The notes below the pieces were generated by a model. It searched no databases. It had not been told where the DNA came from and worked only from the letters and a program-made list of their open reading frames with translations. Shown in pieces: positions 22,836 through 34,447 of a stretch of DNA of 64,000 nucleotides (its first letter is position 1; each line of letters begins with the position of its first letter). This DNA is from Rhizomys pruinosus (taxonomy: Eukaryota > Chordata > Mammalia > Rodentia > Spalacidae): NCBI GenBank assembly GCA_009823505.1, contig VZQC01004543.1, forward strand, positions 1,848,421 through 1,912,420, given 5' to 3'. A program made the position numbers and the translations under genes.

Positions 22836-22877
22836 AAGACCGGTCTTAAAAAAAATACTAGGGCTCATGTAATACAA

Positions 22878-23065
22878 ACTTGTCTTGAACTCCTGGTATA
22901 GAATAACAGAGCCTCGAACTCCTGGTCCTCCTGCCTCTGTCTTCTAAATACAGAGATCACAGACCTGCACCAACACACCAGGTCTATACAACCCCAGGAA
23001 CAGAATCCAGGGCTTTGTACAGGCTAGGCAAGTACCCAGTGAGCTACCCTTCCCCACACCATCTT
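22878..23065 (-). repeat. B4-like SINE
   Basis: Minus-strand B1-like block (gaggcaggaggaccaggagt in reverse) followed by a tRNA-like part (aagtacccagtgagctaccc on the plus strand). Confidence 0.65.
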
Positions 23066-24150
23066 AGGTTTCTTATCTGTCTTTTCTCTCCTGAATCAGT
23101 CCATCCTACAGTCATCTGAGAATCTAGCAGCAACAGTTCTGATTATGATTAATTAAATATCTCCTGGTGAGTCAGAAGCTACTCCCAAGAATCAGCTGTT
23201 GACCCAGAGATGTTAAGCAGCCTGATCACAGTACAAAAAACAGTCCTTGGCAAAGCTCCCTTCCAGAGCCCTTCCCTGCAGGATCCTGGAATTCCTGCTG
23301 GTTCCTAGAAGTCAAGGCTAAGATGCTTGGTCCCTCTCATACTTCCTAGTATAATTAGGGTGTCTTTATTTTTTTCATTATTAAAATGTTTGCAATCTTC
23401 CTACAATATAATTCTATGGTATATAGATTACCTCCTCCACCCAGACCACCCCACACAGTGCCACATCCACTTCAGTACAGCTCCACCCACAGAGTCTGAT
23501 TTGTGTCCCCTCATGTCCTTCCACGTGGCTCTGTACAGTGGAGCCTGCTCATGGTGGGCCACTGGGAGAAAAGAGCACACACATGCAAGGTTGCACTTAG
23601 TCAAGCGTGGTCTCCCATTTGGACTGCCAGGACTGTACCCAGTGGTGATTGGGAGGGGACAGTCCAGATTAACAGGCACCTTAGCCTTATAAAGTCAAAT
23701 ACCATATCCTGGAGACATTTTTTGAGACCTTCCGGTCAGACGATAAAAATGTCCGTTCTCATCTGCTGCAGGATTACAAAAACTAAGATAAGAACTGGAT
23801 GGGCTGCAGGTAATTGTAAAACATTGACCAAAGATAAGGTAGGTAGTTAACAGAAGGTCCCCAAAGTTCTGAAGAACAGATTCCATAGGGAGATCACCAA
23901 GTGGCTCTTCCTGGACTTGTTCTAGGCTGAGTTCGGCCATTCAGATGGAGTCAATAAAAAGAAACAGATTACCCAGGCAGTGGACTCCACCACAGTGTCT
24001 CCTCCTCCCAGCACCCAGCAGTTGCCAAAGTTCCTTAGGGTGTGCTGGGATTTCATTCTTTAAGTTAAATTTTGCAATTTGCATGCAGTATGGTTTGATG
24101 ACATTTAGATGCCATTCCCACACCTCCCTCCAATGCCTACACCCAATTTT
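23066..24150. other. No gene recognised
   Basis: The region should hold the 5' end of the zinc-finger gene if that gene is compact, but no convincing start-codon exon was seen. 23340-23560 has a CCACCC-rich stretch that may be an old LINE 3' end. Confidence 0.35.
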
Positions 24151-24179
24151 ACACACACACACACACACACAAACACACA

Positions 24180-24249
<70 letters not shown>
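24151..24249. repeat. (CA)n microsatellite, about 100 bp
   Basis: An almost perfect CA run with two AAAC interruptions near the start. Predicted peptides across it are artefacts. Confidence 0.97.
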
Positions 24250-24251
<2 letters not shown>

Positions 24252-24494
24252 AAGTAAGACCCATAGAGTCTTGACCATTATTTTTTCCACTTGACTTGGG
24301 GGGGCAAATGGCTAGAACTGATCTCTTGAGACTCCCAAAAGCCAACACTACCTTTAGCCTATTATTCTAATAAGAACAGGCACACTTTGATATTTTATTG
24401 AGGTTCAATTACATATGACCCTCATGACTGATCCTAGGTCTAGTCCTTCCTAGAAATCAGGTATTCTATTTTGCTTTCCTTTTATTCTATCCTT

Positions 24495-24641
24495 TTTTTG
24501 GTCTTTTTGACACAGGGTCTCTTGTAGTTCTGGCTGTCCTGCAACTCACTCTATAGACCAGCTGGCCTTGAACTCACAGAGATCTGCCTGCCTCTGCCTC
24601 TCAAGTGCTAGGATTAAAGGCCTATGCCACCACACCCAGCT
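24495..24641 (-). repeat. B1 SINE
   Basis: The T-rich tail is at the left, and the inverted core (ggccttgaactcacagagat, gtgctaggattaaaggc) runs to cacacccagct. Confidence 0.92.
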
Positions 24642-25696
24642 CTATTTTGCTTTCTATTGCTACAATAAAATATTCTAACCAAAAGCAACTGGGGGAGGGA
24701 AGCCTCATTTTTAGCTAGGCTTTTCCACACCCCAGGCCCACCTGCCTGGCCATGGTGACACCCACAGCTGCCTGAGCACTCCCATGCCAATCCGGACACA
24801 GCCACAGGCCAATCTGAGAAAAGAACTCCTTCAAATGAGATCCCTCTCCCAGGATGACTCTTGTCTGGGTCCAGGTGACAATAAAAACTAACTAGGCATC
24901 AGGTTCCCTTTAGCCTCCACTTCTCCTAGTGATGGGAACTGGCATAGCATGGAGGTGAGTTCTCTCCACAGACAACATCTTGAGACTGTCCAGTAACTCC
25001 AGCAGCCAGGACATCCCAAGGTCCACTTCCCTCCTCAGAGGGCAAGTGCTACAACTTTCAAGGATGGAGACGGCATTTTCTAAGGTGAGCTGAAGATATA
25101 GAACAATCCTATGAATTCCAACAACCCAAGCTCCAACCTTCCAAGTCTGCACTCAAACACTAGTTCAGTTCCCTGTCCTCTGAGAACCCTTTGAAAGTTC
25201 AGCAAGCCTTCTGGTGTTCATGGATAGGTAAAGTCAGAACTCCACATTGCTGTGATAAACTGCCTCTGCTTCCCTGTGTTCAGACTTGGCTCACCCTGCT
25301 CCACAGAGATCTAGGCACCAGCCACAGGAAAGTCCCTCCCACATACGTAAGGAGGCTACTCCCAGGACACCCTCAAGAGCACTGACAGGAAGAGCCATGC
25401 AGAAACTTCCAGAGACAAGGACCTTGCTCAGTGAGCAAGAGTGCTTGTTGTGCAAGATGAGGACCCAAGTTCAAACCTTCTGAACCCATGGATGCATGTG
25501 TGTGCCTGTAACCCAGCAGGGGAAGAAGAGATGTACAGATCTTGAGATTTCAGTGGCCAGCCAGATTAGCCAATAGTGCGCCTGAAGTTCCGGGGGTGAC
25601 TGTGGCCTCAAAGCAGGGAACAAAAGAGAAAGATACTAAACGTCCGGCTTCTTATGTCTCCCACAGGCAGAACACACACGAGCTCAGGTATGGGAA

Positions 25697-25700
<4 letters not shown>
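24642..25700. other. No gene recognised; tRNA-like repeat fragment near 25430-25530
   Basis: Mostly unassigned. A short B3/ID-like piece (gctcagtgagcaagagtgct) is present. No exon was supported. Confidence 0.35.
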
Positions 25701-25754
<54 letters not shown>

Positions 25755-25799
25755 CATCACACACACACACACACTCTCACACACACACACACACACACA
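25701..25799. repeat. (TC)n followed by (AC)n compound microsatellite
   Basis: About 50 bp of CT is followed by about 40 bp of interrupted CA. Confidence 0.95.
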
Positions 25800-26270
25800 G
25801 AGGAAAATGCGTCCAAACCAGTTAAATCATTTAAAAAAAATGATTCTCTGGTGATGTTGCCTGTCAGAGTATCAGATGCAAGCAGACAGCTCATCAACAA
25901 CTGCCTCTGCCAGTTATGTATGTCCCAGTGTTAATAACTGAGTGTTAATCCCATAACAATGTATTCCTTCTCCTACTGTGCCTGAGGTGGAATTGATAAA
26001 CTATGATTGAGCCAGGTGTGGGAGTGGTGATAAAACGGGCTGTCACCCAAGCTGCTTGGAAGGCTCCAGTGGGACCCAGGACATATCTAGGCACCACAGG
26101 GAAAGGCCTGTGAAAAAGTGATGTTTCAGGGGATCCAATCCCATCTTCTGCTCTCTACCACACATACGGTGCACTTACATACAGGCAAGCAAAACACATA
26201 AAAAATTAATAAAAGATAATAGCAGTTAACAATTCAACACCAGGCAAAATAGAATTGAAAATACATTGCT
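25800..26270. other. No gene; B3-type SINE tail near 26125-26215
   Basis: The stretch ggggatccaatcccatcttc ... cacttacatacaggcaagca with an A-rich end looks like the 3' half of a B3/B2 SINE. The remainder is unassigned and ends at the LINE-1 5' boundary. Confidence 0.4.
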
Positions 26271-26672
26271 GAGATCTCCAGAGACAAGCTCAGGCAAGTG
26301 CAGGTAGGTAGGCATCAGGTGGGTGCTTCAGCAAGGCTGACTGTTGATTGATTTAATATAGTGAATCCATTAATCCAGTTGTCTTTGGCTTAATTGGCTC
26401 TTGTGGCTGTGGGGGTGGAGTTATCCTCCCAGATGGTATAAAAGCTAGGGATGTGTGACTCTTGAGATCTGAGATCTCCTGAAACAAGCTGAGGCAAGTG
26501 CAGGTAGGTAGTCAGCAGCTGGGTGCTTCAGCAAGGCTGACTGTTGATTGATTTAATATAGATAATCTGTTAATCCAGTTGCCTTTGGCTTAATTGGCTC
26601 TTGTGGCTGTGGGGACAGAGTTATCCTCCCAGCTGCTATAAAAGTTAGGGTTGTGTGTGACTCTTGAGATCT
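26271..26672 (+). promoter_or_regulatory. Two tandem LINE-1 promoter monomers (~200 bp each)
   Basis: Units begin gagatctcc at 26271, 26471 and (partial) 26673. Each ends with a TATA-like tataaaag followed by ctaggg/ttaggg and ...gactcttgagatct. Tandem 5' monomers serve as internal promoters in rodent LINE-1s. Confidence 0.85.
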
Positions 26673-26890
26673 GAGATCTCCTGAGAGCAGCTGAGGCAAA
26701 CGCCAGGGCAAGGGCTGAAGATCCCACACACAGTGCCCCCCAACCCCCCAACCACAAACCTACGCCCCCACTCCCCACCCCCACCAACTAGAATTACAAA
26801 GGCATCTGAAGTAGGCAAGCAAAGGAAGCCTTCAACACAGTAAAGAGGAATTTAGGATTCACATTGGAATACAGGCAAGGAGAAGCCCAT

Positions 26891-28018
26891 ATGCCAGGAA
26901 CACGAAGAAGAGACAAGAAGGGAAGGGGCAGGATAATCCTGCATCAAGCTCTACCAACCCTATGGAAGATTCCTACAGTGGGATCCCTCTGGGGATGTCC
27001 CAAGACACAGATATCAGAAAAACAATTGGGAACATATTTAAAGACCTACAAGATTATAAAGAGCAAATCAAAGAACTAAGAAAAGAGAATGAAGAACTCA
27101 AGAAGAACCTAGAGAGAGAGAATGACAAATTCTGGAAGGAAGTAGAAACACTGAAAAGATCCGATGCTGAAAAAGATAAGGAAACCAACCAGGGAAGCAA
27201 AGAGCTACAGGAAGAGATTGAGAAGCTCCAAAAGGAAGTAGAAATACTAAAGAAATCAGAAGAGGAAATGAAAAGGAAATAAAAAACTCCTCCAATCAAG
27301 AGGAAAGGAATGGAAAAAGCCTCAGAAGCAGAATGGTGGAAGCAGAACAAAGAATATGAGACCTGGAAGATAACACGGAACAACTAAAACCATCAAGTAA
27401 AGACTATGAAAAATTTAAAAATACACAAAAGTGGAACAACCAGGAACTGTGGGACACTACGAAAAGATCAAACCTCCACATCGTAGGAATAGAGGAAGGA
27501 GAAGGAACACAAGAGAATGGTATTGATCAGGTCTTCAAGAGAAGAATAGATGAAAACTTCCCCAAACTAAAAAAGTACAAACCAATACAAATACAAGAAG
27601 CACATAAAACTCCAAACAGACAAGATCAGAAAAGAAATTCTCCAGGCCACATCATAGTTAAAATGTAAGACACCCAAAACAAAGAAAAATCCTTAAAGCT
27701 ACAAGAGAAAAACAACAAGTGACCTATAAGGAGAAACGTATCAGAGTTACAACTGACTTCTCAATACAAACTATGAAAGCATGAAGAACCTGGAGCAAAG
27801 CATTCCTAGTGTTAAAGGACAATAGATGTCAACCCAGGTTACTATACCCAGCAAAAATGTTGATTATAATTGAAGGAGGGAGAAAAACCTTCCATGACAT
27901 AAAAAAAGTTGAAAGAATACATGTCCGGAAAACAAACCTTCAGAAAATACTTGAAGCAATTCAAAGAACTGAAGAAAGGAGCAACCAACCCCAGGCACCT
28001 AGAAAGAGAAATCAATAA
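26891..28018 (+). pseudogene. LINE-1 ORF1 (broken)
   Basis: The start ATG at 26891 (MPGTRRRDKKG) is followed by a frameshift before 26962, where the coiled coil resumes ([19 protein letters not shown], repeated K/E heptads). A second break near 27282 is followed by the RNA-binding C-terminal domain, ending RTEERSNQPQAPRKRNQ before a stop at 28018. ORF1 protein is the trimeric RNA chaperone of the LINE-1 particle. Confidence 0.85.
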
Positions 28019-28089
28019 AAGCATAACTGCAGAAGTAGAAACTGAAACCCAAACCGCAAATGCAAAATAAGGCAAAAGGAATCAACACA

Positions 28090-31000
28090 AAACTATCAGT
28101 CACAACCTTAAATATTAATGGATCAAATTCCCCAATCAAAAGACACAGACTGGGATATTGGATCTGGAAACAGACTCCATCAATATGCTGTCTACAAGAA
28201 ACACATCTTACCTTCAAGGATAGGCGCCACCTTAAAGTGAAAGAATGGAAAAAAAATCTTCAAAGCAAATGGTACCAAAAAGAAAGCAGGTGTTGCTATT
28301 TTAATATCAGACAAGATAGACTTCAAAGTGAAAAAAATCAGAAGAGACAAAGAAGGCCATTACATTTTTATCAAAGGAACAATTCACCAAGAAGATTTCA
28401 CAATCATGAATATATATGCAGCAAACTCTGGTGCAGCAAACTTTATAAAGACAATTCTCCAGGACCACAAGTCACACATTAACCCCAGTACACTTATAGT
28501 AGGGGATTTCAAAACCCCCACTGAGTCCATGGGATAGGTCAACAGGACAAAGAATAAACAGAGAGACATCTAAAATGAATGATATGATACACCAAATGGA
28601 CTTCATTGACCTCTACTGAATATTCCACCTTAATACCAGAAAATACACTTTCTACACAGGAACCTATGGAACATTCACCAAAATCGACCACATACTGGGA
28701 TACAGAGGAAACCTCCACAAATACAAAAAGATTGAAATAATTTTATGCATTCTTTCAGACCACAGAGCAATAAAGCTCAACGTCAACACCAGGATAAGCC
28801 CTACTGCCTAGAACAATAGATGGAGATTAACAACACACTCTTGAGTAATGAATGGGTCAAGGAAGAGATAAAGAAAGAAATGAAAGCATTCCTGGAACTG
28901 AATGACAATGACAATACAACACAACAAACCTATGGGATACCTTAAAAGCAGACCTAACAGGGAAGTTTATAGCCCTGGGTGGCTATATTACAAAAACAGA
29001 AAGAGCACAAGTAAATGATCTAACACTACAGCTAAAAGCACTTGAGAGGCAACAACAGATGAACCCTAAAAGCAACAGAAAGGAAGAAATAACAAAAATC
29101 AGAGCAGATAAATGAAATAGAATCAAATAAAACAATACAAAAAAATCAATGAATCCAAAAATTGGTTCTTTGAAAGAATAAACAAGATAGAGAGACCTCT
29201 AACCTAGTTAACCAAAAGAAAGAAGGAACAACTCCAAATCAATACAATCCATAATGAAAAGGGAAATATCACAACAGACAAGGAAAAGATCCAGAAAACA
29301 ATATGGGAATACTTCAAAAACCTATACTCTACCAAGGTTGAAATCCTAGAAGAAATTGATGACTATCTGAAATCCTGGGAATCACCAAAGTTCAACCAAG
29401 AAGAGACCCGCAGCTTAAACAGACCCATAATACATGAAGAAATTGAAGATATAAGAAACCACCCAACTCAAAAAAGCCCAGGCCCAGACGGTTTCACAGC
29501 AGAATTCTATAAAAGATTTCAAAAAGACCTACAACCATTATTACTGACACTGTTTAGAAGGATACAAACAGAGGGAATTCTCCCAAACTCCTTCTATGAA
29601 GCCAGCATCACTCTATTACCAAAACCAGGCAAAGATCCAACTAAAAAGGAGAACTATAGACCCATCTCCCTAATGAACACAGATGCCAAAATGCTAAAAA
29701 GGATACTGGAAACTCACATACAGACCCACATCAAGAAGATCATCCATCATGACCAAGTTGGATTCATGCCAGAGATGCAGGGATAGTTCAATATACAAAA
29801 ATCAATAAACATCATCAAACACATAAATGTAATGAAAGACAAAAACCACACCATCATCTCAATTGATGCTGAAAAAGCCTTTGACCAAATCCAACATCCC
29901 TTCATGCTTAAATTCCTAGAAAGAATTGGATTGGAGGGATCATTCCTCAATGTAATCAAAGCCATATACAGGAAACCCACAGCCAATATCATCCTAATGG
30001 GGAAATGACAGAAACATTCCCTTTAAAGGAAGGAACTCGGCAAGGCTGCCTCCTGTCACCACTCCTCTTCAATATAGTGCTTGAAACACTTGCTAGCTCA
30101 ATAAGGCAAGAAAAGGAAATAAAACGAGTACTAATTTTAAAAGAGGAAGTCAAGCTATCACTATTCGCTGATGATATGATTGTTTACTTCCTAGAAATGA
30201 TTAACAGCTTCAGCAAAGTGGCAGGATACAAAATTAACCTAAAAAATCAATGGCCTTTCTTTACACCAAGAACAAACAACTGGAGAAAGAATTCAAAGAT
30301 ACCTTCCCACACACAGAAGTCTCAAAAACAATAAAATACCAAGGAACAAACCTAATCAAAGACACCAAAGATCTCTACAACAAAATTTTTAAACCTTTAA
30401 AGAAAGAAATTGAAGAAGACATCAGAAGATGGAAAAACCTCCCATGCTCATGGATTGGGAAAATTAACATTGTAAAAATGTCTATTCTACTGAAACTCTT
30501 GTATAGATTTAACACAATTCCAAACAAAATCCCCAAGAGTTTCTTCACAGGCTTGGGAAAAAAGTCCTTAAATTCATTTGGAAAAACAAAAGACCTGAAT
30601 AGCCAAAACAACCCTGAGCAAAAAGAGCTACACACAGGGATCTCTATACCAGACTTCAAACTATACTACAGGGCTATAGCCATAAAAACAGCCTGGTACT
30701 GGCACAAAAACAGACCTGTTGACCAATGGAATAAAACCGAAGATCCAAACCTGAGCACATACAATTTCAGCCACGTCATATTTGACAAGGGGGCCAAGAA
30801 GACAGAATGGAGAAAAGACAGCGGTGTGTTGGCAAAAATGGATCAGCACTTGTAGAAGAATGAAATTAAACCGCTGCCTCTCACCCCACACAAAAGTCAA
30901 CACCAGATGGATCAAAGACCTCAATGTCAAACCCGAAACTCTGAAGGCATTAGAAGAAAAAGTTGGCAGCAAACTACAAGACATAGGCATAGGAAAAGAC

Positions 31001-31318
31001 TTCCTAAATCAGACACCAGCTGCACAAGAATTAAGGTTGACAATTGACAAATGGGACCTCATTAAATACAAAAGCTTCTGTACATCAAAAGAAACAATCA
31101 AGGAAGTGAAGGGAAATCACACAGAGTGGGAGGAAACCTTCACCACAGAAACATCTGACAAAGCATTGATTTCCAGAATATATGAACTACTCAAAAAACA
31201 AAGAAGAAAGAAAACAAATGACCCACTCAATAGATGGAGCAAAGAGCTGAATAGAACTTCACAAGTGAGGAATGAGAGATGGCTGAGAAACACCTTAAAA
31301 AGTGTTCAACATCACTAA
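28090..31318 (+). pseudogene. LINE-1 ORF2 (broken endonuclease / reverse transcriptase)
   Basis: The endonuclease starts with LSVTTLNINGSNSPIKRHRL at about 28100 and CCLQETHL follows. The frame changes near 28330. The reverse transcriptase keeps [20 protein letters not shown] and FADDMIVY (30005-30200), but after FADD the text jumps directly to [15 protein letters not shown], indicating a small in-element deletion. The C-terminal part lies at 30250-31318 in two frames. At least five breaks make it inactive. Confidence 0.88.
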
Positions 31319-32204
31319 TCATTAAGGAAATCAAATCAAAACCACTTTAAGATATCATCTTACTCCAATAAAACTGGCTAGGATCAAGAAAACAAATGAT
31401 TGTAGGGAAAGGGGAACACTCATCCACTGCTGGTGGGAATGTAAACTCGTGCAGCCACCATGGAAAGCAGTGTGGAGAACCCTTGGAAGACTTGGAATGA
31501 ACTTGCCACCTGACCCAGCCATACCACTCCTAGGCATGTACCCTCAAGACTCACCCCACCGAAGAGATACATTAACGGCCATGTTTATTTCAGCTCTCTT
31601 CACTATAGCAAGGAGCTGGAACCAACCTAAATGCCCCTCAACTGATGAGTGGATAGAGAAAATGTGGTACATCTACACATTGGAGTTCTATGCAGCAGTG
31701 AAGAATGACTGCATCATGAGCTTTGCGGAAAAATGGCTGGAGCTAGAGGACAACATGTTGAGTGAAATAACACAGTCCCAGAAAAACAAACAACAAATGG
31801 TATCCCTCATTTGTGCATGCTATTGCCAATTACCTAGTTGTAAGTATTTCCTGTGCATTGCCCCTTGAGCTTTTGTTCGAGCAGTTGGGATTGATGCATA
31901 TTGGAAACAATAAAAACAACTACAACAACAACAATAACAACAGAAAGGACTGCATCAAAAAAACTGACTGAAACAGTGAACTTCTGCTCAAAACATTCAC
32001 CTTCCACATGGAGAATATGAGAAAACTGAAAAAGAGATGAAAAGCATGTTGGCAGAAAAATAATAGAGCTTGGGGTGGGGGGGGGTGGGGGCACAGGTCT
32101 AGATTTGATTCTATATATATATCTATTATATATATATATATATTTAAAGAAAGAAAGACAACTTGTTAAATGAAAAATGAAACTTTGAAAATTCTAAGAA
32201 TGGG

Positions 32205-32425
32205 GCCTGAAGAGATGCCTCATTAGTTGAGAAACTGCTATTCTCCAGGGGAACAAGAGTGAAATCCCAGCTCCTACATGGCAGCTGACATCTGTCCATA
32301 ACTCTAGTTCAAGGGATCCAGTGTTCTCTTTTGATCACTGCATGCTTTGCATAACATTAGTCCACTTACAGACATGCAGCCAAAATAATCATACTCAATA
32401 TACAATTTAAAAATTAGTATAAATA
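32205..32425 (+). repeat. B2-type SINE, diverged
   Basis: ggggcctgaagagatgcctc head, tgaaatcccagctcctacat middle and an aaaattagtataaataaaat tail. Confidence 0.75.
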
Positions 32426-33551
32426 AAATTCTAAATATGCACTGTACATCAATCATGAGTCCTTATGAAAGCATAAGTAAAACAATGTAACAAAGTTTTA
32501 GGATATATTTTTATTCATTCATCTGTTATTGGGAGTGTAGTAAGGTTCCATATCTTGAATATTCTAAACAATGCAACAATGAACACCCATGTAATGATGG
32601 TCCCACCACTCCAGCATTCTCACATGAAAAAGCAAACCTTCAACTTTTTAATATTGGACAATGAGTGGCATGTAGCCTTTGATCTTGATGCCCAGAAACT
32701 TTTACAATATCCTTCTGGGCAAAAACCATTTTTAGTCTCCCTTAGTCTAATAAAGATTTACTGAAGAGCAATGAGCTTTTTTCAAGGGAAATTTTATACA
32801 GTCAAAAGATTTTGATGGTCCCCAGGTGACTAAGCTTCAAACTTCTTCACTGAGGTCATTTTCACATGTGTGCTTCCTTTCTTTTAGAAGGCAGTCCTTA
32901 TTTACACATAAAGTTCAAGGATCTTCTTGATGTGCAAACCGAAGCCCAGTCATCTCTGTTCACACCCCATCCATCCTCTATTGTTCACAGACACTCAGGC
33001 ATCTTCAGTGCACATTGACAAACAGAATCTAACTGCAGGGTTCTTGTAATATTCTTCTTCCTACTTCTTTATCAGGCCCAATTCTCACTCCTAAGTTCCC
33101 ATGTACAATTTCTATTTGTCCCTCAGGATTCTGCTGTAATTCTCCAGCATGAGGAATGCTTTTCCTTTTAGCTGCTCACCTTAGTTTATTTCCTACACAG
33201 CATCCCGCTTTTCCTCTCAGTAGTCAATTGCAAACAAGATAACCTTCACATCAGGTTGTCTGCACAATACCATCTCTGCATTTATGAACAATTCTTTGTA
33301 GTTTAGAGGATAAAATATTTCCTCTATCCAGTAATGAGCAATAGCAGGGTCTTGCTAAGTGGATGAGTGGAAGCACCACAGAAGTTATGGAGACCAGCAA
33401 TGGACTTCAAAGGCCAAACAAACAGCGTTAAAGAAAACAGAGCCCCAGAGGACAAAGATGCACTTTATATTGTAACTTAATATTATGTGGCTATGTGCTA
33501 CTAGACATTTAGTTAAAATGAATCAATATTATCTATGTGAAGTCATGAAGG
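32426..33551. other. 3' flank of the vomeronasal receptor gene
   Basis: About 32490-32640 resembles a minus-strand LINE-1 ORF2 C-terminal fragment (ccatatcttgaatattctaaacaatgc). The rest is unassigned and probably holds the receptor 3' UTR. No poly(A) signal could be singled out with confidence. Confidence 0.4.
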
Positions 33552-34447
33552 TTATTTCTCCCTGAACTTTTTAAGAAAATTTCGATCTGGTCTCAGCAAA
33601 ATGATGTAGCACTTTGGGCCAAAGATGCACCCCATTAGCCCTGCACTAGAGGCCAAGATGGATAAGACCTCCACAGCCACCATGACCTTCCCCTTGGTGC
33701 TGTGGTAGACAGGGAGGAAGGTGACCCAGACACTGCAGAACACCAGCATGCTGAATGTCAGGAACTTGGCTTCATTGAATGTGTCAGGCAGGTTTCTGGC
33801 CATGAAAGCCACAGTGAAGGTTGCCAAAGCCAGGGAACCCAGGTATCCCAGGACACAGAGGAAGAGAGTGACAGAGCCTTTGTTACACACAATGATGACG
33901 TGGCCATGCTCAGAATGTGCATCTGTATCAATAAAGGGAGGGTAAGTTCCCATCCAGACTCCACAGAGAAGAAGCTGGATCAGGGTGCAGATGGGAATGA
34001 TGTAATTAGTTGCCCCTGAGACCAGAAAGCCTCTCATTCTTCTTCCTGGAGCAGTGACCTTGAAGGCCAGAACCACAGTAATTGTTTTGGCCAAGACAGT
34101 AGAAACAGCCATTGTGAATGCTACTCCAAATGTGGTCTGCTGCAGGATGCAGGTGGCTGTGTTGGGATGGCCAATGAAGAGCAAGGAGCAGAGAAAACAG
34201 AAGGTGAGGGAGAGGAGCAGGAGGTAGCTGAGAGTGCGGTTATTGGCCTTCACAATGGGAGTGTCTCGGTGCTTCACAAAGATCCCAAGAACTAGAGCTG
34301 CGAGTACAGACAAGCACACAGCCATGCAGGCCAGTGCAAGGCCTAAGGGGTCTTCATAAGCCAGATAGGTCACAGCTCTCTGGAGGCAGTGGTTCCTGTC
34401 TGTGTTGGCATACTGGTCATCTGGACACTTAATACACTGCTCCATAT
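33552..34447 (-). CDS. V2R exon 6: end of cysteine-rich domain and seven-transmembrane domain
   Basis: Acceptor tttgtccatcag precedes 34447. The frame opens [20 protein letters not shown], the last part of the cysteine-rich linker, then seven hydrophobic segments. Family hallmarks are present in order: DTPIVKANN after TM1, [33 protein letters not shown] in extracellular loop 2, [17 protein letters not shown] around TM6, and [13 protein letters not shown] before a short tail KFREK and stop. All 297 codons are open. The segment ends where V2R proteins normally end, so this exon looks functional. Confidence 0.96.

Larger units (their letters stand above)
26271..32110 (+). mobile_element. Near full-length LINE-1 with 5' promoter monomers
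   Basis: Order: two 5' monomers, 5' UTR tether, ORF1, ORF2, 3' UTR with a G-rich tract (ggggtggggggg near 32075) and an A/T-rich end. Length about 5.8 kb, close to complete. Both ORFs carry stops and frameshifts, and ORF2 lacks a short segment right after the FADD catalytic motif. It is immobile but is the best preserved LINE-1 here. A clear target duplication was not found because both ends are low complexity. Confidence 0.88.

Noticed and set aside
23941..24348. 135-codon Cys/Val-rich open frame
   Set aside because: It is a translation of the (CA)n microsatellite.
24614..25485. Several 60-80 codon open frames considered as a first exon of the zinc-finger gene
   Set aside because: No KRAB-gene-like start exon with a compatible donor could be supported.
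33702..34019. Plus-strand 105-codon open frame
   Set aside because: Antisense shadow of the V2R seven-transmembrane exon.
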